DNA of 10,949 nt from Bacillota bacterium. Lineage in GTDB: Bacteria; Bacillota; Clostridia; Peptostreptococcales; Anaerovoracaceae. Location: positions 1 through 10,949 of the forward strand of contig JAQSXD010000081.1 of assembly GCA_029266295.1 (NCBI GenBank). Direction: 5' to 3'. Position 1 is the stretch's first letter. The number at the start of each line of letters is the position of its first letter. Made by a program: the position numbers and the translations under genes. Shown piece after piece: positions 5,814 to 10,949 of the stretch. The notes beneath the pieces are model-generated. The model had not been told where the DNA came from. It searched no databases and saw only the letters and a program-made list of their open reading frames with translations.

Positions 5814-6707
5814 TTAAACTACGATATCTACGTCGAAGCTGATATCTGTCTCTTTTTCATTCAGAGGTATATTGACCTCGCCTTGGATCTTTGCACCCTG
5901 ACTCATAGCGATGGATGTGGTCGTTACGTTGCCTGCCAGGATTGCCTTGGGCTGGAATTTAGCTTCGTTACCCACGTTTACATTCCCTTTGATTCTTCCA
6001 TCCAAACAGAAGTTCTCGCCCTTTACATCACCGATCACAACAGAGTTTTCATCCACTGTAACCGATCCGCTTGCAATGATATTGCCCTGCACAGCACAGG
6101 CGATCAGTTCAATATCTTTTCCGATCAGATCCCCAATTACCTTGCCATTGGCTCTAATGTCGCCATGAGATGCAACTTTTCCTTTTACACTTCCCAAGAG
6201 CTCAACATCGCCTTCGGCATTAATTTCTCCGATCAAAACGGTCCCTCTTGCTATGGTCGTAACTCCCGGAGGTTCCTTGAAAGCATCTGTATTTCCCCGC
6301 ACCAGTGTCTGAGACTGAACTGGTTGAGTCTGCTGCAGCTGCGACAAAGGCTGTGATTGCGGCAGAGTCTCAGCTGTCTGAGTGGATTCAGCTTGAATTT
6401 GCTGAGGAGTATCCTGCGGCTGTGATGCCTGCTGCTGTGCAAGCATTGCCATAATCCTCTCTTTGGGGTTCTGACCTGCTTTGAATACACCGCCATCCTT
6501 CTGCTCTGTCTGTAGGTTTTCTTTATCCAAATCCGTCATCGTTACAGTTTCCTCCTCTATGAGTTCTTCTTCTGCAGCTGTATCCACTGCACCCTCTATC
6601 ATCTCGGGAATCTCATTTGCCAGCTCCTTCTCCGGTTCCGGCTCAACTGTTTTGGATATTCCAATCAACTCTGATACAGCTTGGGAAAAATTACTTTTCA
6701 CTCCCAT
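5814..6707 (-). CDS. Bactofilin family protein 3 with Gln-rich linker (first of three)
   Basis: A 297-residue bactofilin with an unusually long N-terminal extension. Residues 1-17 (MGVKSNFSQAVSELIGI) match the opening peptide of bactofilin 2. An acidic region (about 21-70) and a glutamine/proline-rich low-complexity linker (about 90-135) follow, then the beta-helix core (about 149-282) with units such as GDVELLGSVKGKV, GDIRANGKVIGDL and GSVTVDENSVVIGDV. I chose ATG at 6707: GGAGG lies 8 nt upstream and the start aligns with bactofilin 2. A longer in-frame reading up to 6779 would overlap the deacetylase gene. It begins 28 bp after the deacetylase stop, which supports one operon. Confidence 0.9.
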   Translation of the reverse strand: MGVKSNFSQAVSELIGISKTVEPEPEKELANEIPEMIEGAVDTAAEEELIEEETVTMTDLDKENLQTEQKDGGVFKAGQNPKERIMAMLAQQQASQPQDTPQQIQAESTQTAETLPQSQPLSQLQQTQPVQSQTLVRGNTDAFKEPPGVTTIARGTVLIGEINAEGDVELLGSVKGKVASHGDIRANGKVIGDLIGKDIELIACAVQGNIIASGSVTVDENSVVIGDVKGENFCLDGRIKGNVNVGNEAKFQPKAILAGNVTTTSIAMSQGAKIQGEVNIPLNEKETDISFDVDIVV

Positions 6708-6735
6708 TTCGGCATCCTCCATTTTGAATTTATTC

Positions 6736-7623
6736 TTATTCGTAATTGATATAGTTAAATGCAATGGGGCTGACATCATTTGTCAATGCCTCAAATTGCA
6801 TGCCTCTGCCCTTATAATACTCGATGATTCCCGGCAATGCTGCAACGGTATAATACTTCGCGGCACTGTCATGCATCAACAAAATAACCCGATCTTTTTT
6901 TTCTGACGAACGAATGGTGTTGTTGTACACCGAAGCGGCTGTCGCATTGGAAGCTGCATCTCCGTTGGACGAATTCCAGTCATAGTAAGTAAATCCTCGC
7001 CTTGTCATCTCAGCAATGATCTCTTCATAAAAAAGCGCATTATATTTGTTAATGCTGCCACCTGGAAATCGAAATATTTCTGTCTTGAGACCAGTTGCTT
7101 CATAGATCAGCTCATAAGTGCGGTTGAAATCCTCCAGATAACTTTCAACTGAATCATAGACGCTTGTGTACACATGAGAATAAGTATGAATCCCTAGGGT
7201 ATGCCCCTCCTCTACGATCCTGCGCATGATTTCGGGTTCTTTTTCGCCCTCTTTTCCAATAACAAAAAAAGTGGCTTTAATATTCTCTTTCTTAAGAATG
7301 TCCAATATTTCTGAAGTTCTGCCCGATGGTCCATCGTCAAAGGTAAGATACACTGTGTTGGGCACTGTTTTCGTTGACTTTGCAGGCTTTGCATAAAGAT
7401 CCGGATATAGGGCCTGATACGCAATAGAAGGGCTGTTTTGCGGCTCTTCTTCTTTTGGATTTGCCTGTGCAAGTACAATCCCCGACTGGATTTCAGCAAT
7501 CTGGTCACGATAATTACCATTCATTATCGCAAGGCAGATCGTCGAAACGGATAGCCCACAAATAAGAAGTATAATAACAGCAATAATAAAATGCTTAAAG
7601 AATCGTACACTTCCGAAATACAT
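6736..7623 (-). CDS. Membrane-anchored polysaccharide deacetylase (NodB fold, PgdA-like)
   Basis: A carbohydrate esterase family 4 enzyme, probably removing N-acetyl groups from peptidoglycan or another envelope glycan outside the cell. A basic N terminus and one hydrophobic helix (about 10-32) anchor it, and a spacer leads to the NodB domain (about 88-280). All catalytic motifs are present: TFDDGP (94-99, D96 and D97), HTYSH (146-150, the HxxxH metal site), RFPGG (185-189), YDW (214-216) and LMHDS (249-253). The ATG at 7623 has a weak GAAAG about 10 nt upstream; GTG codons at 7626 and 7632 are alternatives. It is the first gene of an apparent operon with three bactofilins, which suggests spatially guided wall editing. 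The natural substrate cannot be told from sequence. Confidence 0.9.
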   Translation of the reverse strand: MYFGSVRFFKHFIIAVIILLICGLSVSTICLAIMNGNYRDQIAEIQSGIVLAQANPKEEEPQNSPSIAYQALYPDLYAKPAKSTKTVPNTVYLTFDDGPSGRTSEILDILKKENIKATFFVIGKEGEKEPEIMRRIVEEGHTLGIHTYSHVYTSVYDSVESYLEDFNRTYELIYEATGLKTEIFRFPGGSINKYNALFYEEIIAEMTRRGFTYYDWNSSNGDAASNATAASVYNNTIRSSEKKDRVILLMHDSAAKYYTVAALPGIIEYYKGRGMQFEALTNDVSPIAFNYINYE

Positions 7624-7649
7624 CACACACACACTTTCAATTCATAAAA

Positions 7650-7661
7650 CACGTTTACGTG
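7650..7661. promoter_or_regulatory. Possible operator palindrome at the deacetylase promoter
   Basis: A perfect 12-bp interrupted palindrome, CACGT-TT-ACGTG, overlaps the expected transcription start, 5 bp downstream of the -10 box. Its position suits a repressor site. I cannot name the regulator. Confidence 0.4.
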
Positions 7662-7666
7662 ATTTA

Positions 7667-7695
7667 ATTATATCTGTCTGCCCAATTATTTTCAA
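7667..7695 (-). promoter_or_regulatory. SigA-type promoter of the deacetylase-bactofilin operon
   Basis: On the minus strand TTGAAA (7690-7695) is followed by a 17-bp spacer and the perfect -10 box TATAAT (7667-7672), about 44 bp ahead of the ATG at 7623. The rest of the 216-bp gap between the phosphodiesterase and deacetylase genes (7696-7839) shows no gene and no clear terminator. Confidence 0.8.
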
Positions 7696-7839
7696 CAAGT
7701 TTCAACTTTATTCGCCATTATTTTTGCTGGTACTTTAAAGCAAATTATTTCCTCTGCTCTGTTAATGAGTGCTCGTGTACGGTCTGGTTGATATTTATGG
7801 TTACTGTGCCGAATAAATTTCCATTCTATCATGTGCATA

Positions 7840-8382
7840 TTAGAATCGATCACTGTTATTCAGAAGATTTTTAAGGAATCCGGATTCCGTTTTTTGCGTC
7901 TGAGGAGCCTCCTCATATAGAATCGAAGCATCCAGTGATTCTTCTGTTATCGTGACAACTGCATACGAGCCTTTTCTGCCTCCCACAGGCAGCGATAAGC
8001 TTCCCGGATTCAGTAGATAAAGCCCTTCCACCTGACGGAACAAAGGAATATGTGTATGTCCGAAAAATACAGCCCTGCACCCTAAAGATTCTGCTTTATA
8101 CATGATATGATCCAGGCCTTGCTTTACATTTTCCATGTGTCCGTGAGCCAAATATATTTTCCCATATTCTGTTTCGAAAATCTGATATTCTTCCCTTGAA
8201 AAAGCACCGTCCATGTTGCCTTTCACAGAGAGTAAAGAAACGGGGAGCAGTTCTTTTAACCGTTTCGCATCGTTCCAAAGATCGCCCAGATGGATGATCA
8301 GATCGATTTCCTGAAGCTGATGATAGATTTCCACTGCTTTTTCAATTTTTCCATGGGTATCGCTGAATACTAATATTCTCAA
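7840..8382 (-). CDS. YfcE/MJ0936-type metallophosphodiesterase
   Basis: A 180-residue calcineurin-like phosphoesterase with a two-metal site. Metal-ligand motifs appear in order: FSDTHG (6-11, D8 and H10), HLGD (31-34), KGNMD (54-58, N56), LAHGH (78-82) and GHTHIP (108-113, H109 and H111), followed by the family motif NPGS. Members hydrolyse phosphodiester model substrates and some act on cyclic nucleotides; the physiological substrate is usually unknown. The tail after about residue 158 is variable. The start is TTG at 8382, with AGGAGG about 10 nt upstream. It follows the terminator of the MGMT gene, so it probably has its own promoter, which I could not place with confidence. Confidence 0.9.
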   Translation of the reverse strand: MRILVFSDTHGKIEKAVEIYHQLQEIDLIIHLGDLWNDAKRLKELLPVSLLSVKGNMDGAFSREEYQIFETEYGKIYLAHGHMENVKQGLDHIMYKAESLGCRAVFFGHTHIPLFRQVEGLYLLNPGSLSLPVGGRKGSYAVVTITEESLDASILYEEAPQTQKTESGFLKNLLNNSDRF

Positions 8383-8415
8383 GTAAAATAATCCTCCTTG
8401 TTCGCTATATAACAG

Positions 8416-8458
8416 AAAAAGTTTACCACAGAATGCGATTTCCTGCGATAAACTTTTT
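8416..8458 (-). terminator. Intrinsic terminator at the end of the MGMT gene
   Basis: On the minus strand AAAAAGTTTA (8449-8458) pairs perfectly with TAAACTTTTT (8416-8425). The stem extends inward through a wobble pair to CGCAG/CTGTG, and the descending arm supplies the T run. It overlaps the MGMT stop codon (8457-8459). The flanking A and T runs could also let it act on the plus strand. Confidence 0.75.
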
Positions 8459-8765
8459 ATACTTCTCCGTCTTCCCAGAAATGAGTCTTCAAATCTACGA
8501 AACCATTTTCTTTGAATAAAATACCCTCCACCTTCAGAATTGCTCGTTGCTGATCCCAGTGGGGCACCAATCGCCCCTGGCTGTTCACTACGCGATGGCA
8601 GGGAGCTTCCGTATAAAAGGATGCGGAATGCATTGCCTGCCCTACCATTCTGGACCTCTGAGGCTGCCCCAGCATCCGGGCAATGGCGCCGTAGGTCGTT
8701 ACTCTTCCTTTCGGTATTCTATCTACGATTTCGTAGACCTTGAAATAAAAATCTTCCTTTTTCAT
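8457..8765 (-). CDS. Short MGMT-family DNA repair protein (alkyltransferase-like)
   Basis: A 102-residue protein equal to the DNA-binding/active-site domain of O6-alkylguanine-DNA alkyltransferases. A winged-helix segment (FKVYEIVDRIPKGRVTTYGAIARMLG, about 8-33) contains the recognition helix and is followed by RSRMVGQAM and the motif PCHRVVNSQGRL, with C56 as the presumed alkyl acceptor. The usual N-terminal RNase-H-like domain is absent, as in ATL proteins, yet the cysteine that ATLs replace with tryptophan is kept. I chose ATG at 8765 because the family begins at this helix; GGCGG lies about 10 nt upstream. A longer in-frame reading to 8876 would be translated through the repeat at 8795-8834. 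Probably cotranscribed with the HAD gene. Confidence 0.88.
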   Translation of the reverse strand: MKKEDFYFKVYEIVDRIPKGRVTTYGAIARMLGQPQRSRMVGQAMHSASFYTEAPCHRVVNSQGRLVPHWDQQRAILKVEGILFKENGFVDLKTHFWEDGEV

Positions 8766-8794
8766 ATTTGACACCGCCAAGTGAAAAATTAGCC

Positions 8795-8834
8795 GATCAG
8801 ATGTGCGCACGGAATGAATCAGTGTTTCCCTAAA
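8795..8834. repeat. Inverted repeat family B, copy 1
   Basis: A 40-bp unit whose first 28 bp (8795-8822) are the exact reverse complement of 9793-9820. After a 4-nt variable spacer, TCCCTAAA (8827-8834) also matches TTTAGGGA at 9781-9788. The core contains the 8-bp palindrome GTGCGCAC. It overlaps the HAD gene stop codon (8830-8832) and lies 29 bp ahead of the MGMT start codon. Confidence 0.9.
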
Positions 8835-9666
8835 TGGCATCAGCATCGGGTACATTATAGGAAAAATCCAGATCATTCAAGACCCTGTAAAGAACCTCTT
8901 TTACCCCTTCATCTTCATTGGAAACGGTCATATACGCTGCATTGCTTTTCAGCTGCGGATGGGCATTTTCCATTGCAATTCCAAGACCTGCAACCTGTAT
9001 CATCGACAGATCGTTTAGATGATCACCGATTGCAATGACATCTTCTATGGGAATCATAAGAGCATTAGCCAAAGTCTTCAGCGCAGCTCCCTTCGAAGCT
9101 CCTTCCGGAAGAATTTCCAGATAAGTTTCTTCTGACTGGGTAAAGTTGACCTTTCGTCCCATGCGCTTTTGCAGCTCGCGAGAAAAGAAACTGAATTTGC
9201 CATTGTCACCGATGATAAGAATTTTCGTCGGTGCGCTCTGTAGGAAATCATTTAAATCCCCCACCACTTCACATTTAACATCTTCCTTTTCGAGGTGCTT
9301 TACGATTCCTCGAGTCATTTCTTTTATGTAAATCTTACCGTTCTGATATAAAAGAACATCCCACTCATAGTCTCGGAGCAGCTTTAACGCTTCTTTCGCT
9401 ACCTCATACTCCAAAAAGGCTTCGAAGATAACATAATTTTTATCCATGTCGATTATTTTAGCTCCGTTATAAAGAATTGCAGGACCTGCGACATTTAAAC
9501 GATTCAAATGTGGCTTAACAGCATCCTCCATTCTTCCGGTAGCAACGGTAAAGATACCTCCTTGACGCTGGTATGATTGGATTAGTTCTTTTGTGCCGGC
9601 AGATACGTTTCCGTCATTGCCTAAAAGAGTTCCGTCTAAATCCGATACAACAAGTTTATATTTCAA
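8830..9666 (-). CDS. Cof-type HAD-IIB family phosphatase
   Basis: A haloacid dehalogenase-superfamily hydrolase of 278 residues, probably a phosphatase of sugar phosphates or nucleotides in the cytoplasm. HAD motifs: DLDGTLL (9-15, nucleophile D9 and acid/base D11), ATGR (42-45), the lysine K192 in ASKG, and GDHLND (214-219). The C2B cap lies between about 85 and 185. I chose TTG at 9666 because AGGAGG lies 7 nt before it and the family starts at K-Y-K-L-V-V-S-D; the ATG at 9687 would put the ribosome binding site inside the coding region. Its own promoter precedes it. Substrate cannot be assigned: members of this group are promiscuous. The gene is bracketed by the two inverted family B repeats. 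Confidence 0.92.
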   Translation of the reverse strand: MKYKLVVSDLDGTLLGNDGNVSAGTKELIQSYQRQGGIFTVATGRMEDAVKPHLNRLNVAGPAILYNGAKIIDMDKNYVIFEAFLEYEVAKEALKLLRDYEWDVLLYQNGKIYIKEMTRGIVKHLEKEDVKCEVVGDLNDFLQSAPTKILIIGDNGKFSFFSRELQKRMGRKVNFTQSEETYLEILPEGASKGAALKTLANALMIPIEDVIAIGDHLNDLSMIQVAGLGIAMENAHPQLKSNAAYMTVSNEDEGVKEVLYRVLNDLDFSYNVPDADAI

Positions 9667-9697
9667 AGTTCTTCCTCCTTTTCCCATCTACCCTTTT

Positions 9698-9726
9698 ATT
9701 ATGGCAAAGAGGCCCTGCCCTGTCAA
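9698..9726 (-). promoter_or_regulatory. SigA-type promoter of the HAD-MGMT unit
   Basis: On the minus strand a perfect TTGACA (9721-9726) is followed by a 17-bp spacer and CATAAT (9698-9703). The expected start is about 25-30 bp ahead of the TTG start codon. It begins just after the iolB terminator, separating this unit from the inositol operon. Confidence 0.85.
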
Positions 9727-9742
9727 TCCAGATTCTATTAGT

Positions 9743-9783
9743 AAAAACGCCTCCTTTGCATCTGAATGCAACCGGAGGCGTTT
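9743..9783 (-). terminator. Intrinsic terminator of the inositol operon (after iolB)
   Basis: Arms AAACGCCTCC (minus strand, 9774-9783) and GGAGGCGTTT (9745-9754) pair perfectly over 10 bp. The inner arms TTGCAT/ATGCAA extend the stem to a 4-nt loop. The minus-strand transcript continues with TTTTT at 9743-9747. It lies 85 bp beyond the iolB stop codon. Confidence 0.93.
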
Positions 9784-9820
9784 AGGGAGGCTCTGATTCA
9801 TTCCGTGCGCACATCTGATC
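9781..9820. repeat. Inverted repeat family B, copy 2
   Basis: Reverse complement of the repeat at 8795-8834: 28 bp perfect (9793-9820) plus TTTAGGGA (9781-9788) at the same 4-nt distance, 36 of 40 positions identical. It lies in the 3' untranslated region of iolB, and its outer end merges with the terminator arm. Confidence 0.9.
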
Positions 9821-9868
9821 TGCTTCACACCCATTAATCAGCGCTCCCATTTTTAATTATTGTAAAGT

Positions 9869-10657
9869 CTACTTATTGGGCCAGATCTTTGCATCTGCTT
9901 CAAGAAGCCAATTGTATCTAGCATCGTTGTCTCTGGATACCCATGGATTGTTCTCAAGATGACGGATCATCCAAGTATAGTACATTGCAAAGCCAGGTGC
10001 TGCAACTTGCGGATGAGTCGGTCCTCCCGGAATGAAGAATGCGCTGTTGTCCATAATTTTGAAGGCTTCATCTCCAAGGAACGCCGCACCAAAGCCCTCG
10101 GGTCTGTCAAAGCGATAATAATAGACCTCAGGCTGATCATGTCCGTGGGGAATATAGCTGGACCATCTGCCAGGGTAGTTGATCAATTCACCCAGAACCA
10201 TGTTGGAATAGGGGGCATTGCTGTAGTTAAAGACATCTCTTACGGCTCTGCGAGCTGTGTTTTCCCACACACCATCTCCAAAAAATCCCGTTCCGATATC
10301 CTCTTGTGTGTAAAGCTTTGAAGCAAAACTCTTTTCGTTTGTGGTCTTCTGTATTAAAATCTCAACGTTATCCTTTGCAGTTACCGTGATCTCTACACCT
10401 TTTGCTACGTGGAGCACAACCGGGTTTTCATCGAATACAGAACGTCTTACTGCATCAGTACTGTTGCCTTCCCAATTCAGGGTAATTTCTCCGTCTAGCA
10501 GCAACACCGCAGTTTCTTTCTCCGATTCTAAAATGGTCAGGGTTTCTCCCGCATCCATCTTTTGAATCCCAATATCCATCAGCATGTCGGTATGGTTATC
10601 TTCCATATTGCAGATCTCGTTGTAACCTTTTTTCATTTCACCGTATACTGTTACCAT
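9869..10657 (-). CDS. iolB: 5-deoxy-glucuronate isomerase IolB
   Basis: A cytoplasmic enzyme of myo-inositol catabolism that isomerises 5-deoxy-D-glucuronate to 5-dehydro-2-deoxy-D-gluconate (DKG), the substrate of the IolC kinase. The 262-residue length is near that of the family. The family block RRAVRDVFNYSNAPYSNMVLGE (about 137-157) leads into the bicupin metal site: HGHDQPE (H171, H173, E177), with a further histidine, H215, in GGPTHPQ. ALso present is the PGRWSSYIPHGH stretch typical of IolB. The ATG at 10657 has AAAGGAG at 7 nt. It ends the operon before a strong terminator. The upstream leader carries two overlapping hairpins. No other iol gene can be confirmed inside the window. Confidence 0.95.
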   Translation of the reverse strand: MVTVYGEMKKGYNEICNMEDNHTDMLMDIGIQKMDAGETLTILESEKETAVLLLDGEITLNWEGNSTDAVRRSVFDENPVVLHVAKGVEITVTAKDNVEILIQKTTNEKSFASKLYTQEDIGTGFFGDGVWENTARRAVRDVFNYSNAPYSNMVLGELINYPGRWSSYIPHGHDQPEVYYYRFDRPEGFGAAFLGDEAFKIMDNSAFFIPGGPTHPQVAAPGFAMYYTWMIRHLENNPWVSRDNDARYNWLLEADAKIWPNK

Positions 10658-10683
10658 ATCTGTTCTCCTTTCAGAGGGATTAT

Positions 10684-10725
10684 TCCTTAATTCGGAAATA
10701 AGGAGAGGGGTTTCGCCCTCTCCTT
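10684..10725 (-). promoter_or_regulatory. Overlapping hairpins in the leader of iolB
   Basis: On the minus strand AAGGAGAGGG (10716-10725) pairs perfectly with CCCTCTCCTT (10700-10709) around a 6-nt loop. A second stem, TCCTTA (10699-10704) with TAAGGA (10684-10689), shares 10700-10704 with the first, so both cannot form fully. The CTCCTT of the first stem can also pair with the iolB ribosome binding site AAAGGAG (about 10665-10671). Only a short T stretch follows the stem, so it may be an inter-cistronic stabiliser, a leaky terminator or an attenuator. Confidence 0.5.
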
Positions 10726-10786
10726 GATGTTTTACTATAAGTTGTAACCCTTAAGGACTCCGGTCAAAACCGTATTCCTTGTTGGA

Positions 10787-10949
10787 TTAATATTTGATCA
10801 TAAATGCTCTGATGATCTTTACGAGATCGTCGTATCCGCCTGCGAACTGGGTCAGTGTCTTAACAACCGGTCCGAAGGTATCAAAGTCTTCTACGCTCAT
10901 CTCATCATACGCCTTGATGAAGTCAGGAAGCTTTCTCAGTTCCTTGATG
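10787..10949 (-). CDS. C-terminal fragment of an unidentified protein upstream of iolB
   Basis: An open frame enters from the right edge and ends at TAA (10787-10789). It encodes the last 53 residues, including the stretches IKELRKLPDFIKAYDEM and VVKTLTQFAGGYDDLVKI, and ends in IKY. The sequence is mostly helical, charged and well formed, with no low-complexity bias. The stop is 129 bp ahead of iolB in the same direction, so it is probably another gene of the inositol operon. I could not match this tail to IolA, IolC, IolD, IolE, IolG or IolJ and give no function. Confidence 0.6.
   Translation of the reverse strand, partial: IKELRKLPDFIKAYDEMSVEDFDTFGPVVKTLTQFAGGYDDLVKIIRAFMIKY

Noticed and set aside
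5682..6356. Plus-strand reading frames opposite the bactofilin genes
   Set aside because: They are antisense shadows of repetitive beta-helix coding sequence, and their translation lacks any protein-like pattern.
6708..6779. Longer bactofilin 3 starting inside the deacetylase gene
   Set aside because: The extra 24 residues have no ribosome binding site and no resemblance to other bactofilin N termini. GGAGG 8 nt before the ATG at 6707 fixes the start.
7705..7745. Terminator after the phosphodiesterase gene
   Set aside because: The TTTGCT/AGCAAA stem has a 10-nt loop and no T tract on the minus strand, which is insufficient.
8766..8876. N-terminal extension of the MGMT gene by 37 residues
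   Set aside because: The extension is translated through the inverted repeat and overlaps the HAD gene end. The known domain begins at the ATG at 8765, so the extension is most likely just an open frame.
937..9820. Families A and B as one repeat family, since both contain GTGCGCA
   Set aside because: The shared stretch is seven bases, and the flanks and palindrome layout differ, so there is no support for common origin.
1..10949. Defence system, prophage, transposase, recombinase or toxin-antitoxin genes
   Set aside because: None of the supported reading frames resembles such genes. Apart from the short repeats, the window is ordinary chromosomal content.

Overview
The window reads as chromosomal DNA from a low-to-moderate-GC Firmicute, most likely an anaerobic Clostridia member. 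The support is strong AGGAGG-type ribosome binding sites, frequent TTG/GTG starts, a Spo0H-type sigma factor, Mini-RNase III, a phi3T/Bacillus-type ThyA and consensus TTGACA/TATAAT promoters. Every gene I can support lies on the minus strand, so transcription runs from high to low coordinates. The species cannot be named from this sequence.

Region 1 (1-4250) is the conserved Firmicute 'mrnC - rlmB - sigH' neighbourhood. In transcription order it holds mrnC, a small membrane protein of unknown function, thyA, dfrA, rlmB and sigH, then a tRNA-Thr(GGT) with its own promoter. A thymidylate pair (ThyA makes dihydrofolate, DHFR recycles it) and an unknown membrane protein sit between the two RNA-processing genes. 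The yacP/rae1 gene that follows rlmB in Bacillus is absent, and its place is taken by a palindromic repeat element present in two copies.

Region 2 (4250-7700) looks like an envelope/cytoskeleton operon. A membrane-anchored polysaccharide deacetylase is followed by three consecutive, divergent bactofilins. It begins at a TTGAAA-17-TATAAT promoter with a 12-bp palindrome at the expected start site and ends at an intrinsic terminator. The likely theme is local cell-wall modification guided by a bactofilin scaffold.

Region 3 (7840-9743) holds single-function housekeeping genes: a YfcE/MJ0936-type phosphodiesterase, a short MGMT-fold DNA-repair protein and a Cof-type HAD phosphatase with its own promoter. 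The HAD gene is bracketed by two copies of a ~40-bp repeat in inverted orientation, with a 28-bp perfectly matching core.

Region 4 (9743-10949) is the 3' end of a myo-inositol catabolism operon: iolB, closed by a strong terminator and preceded by two overlapping hairpins, plus the C-terminal 53 codons of an upstream gene I do not recognise.

The observations most worth following up are the triple bactofilin/deacetylase cluster with its shared N-terminal peptide, the two unrelated short repeat families that both overlap stop codons, and the overlapping hairpins ahead of iolB.
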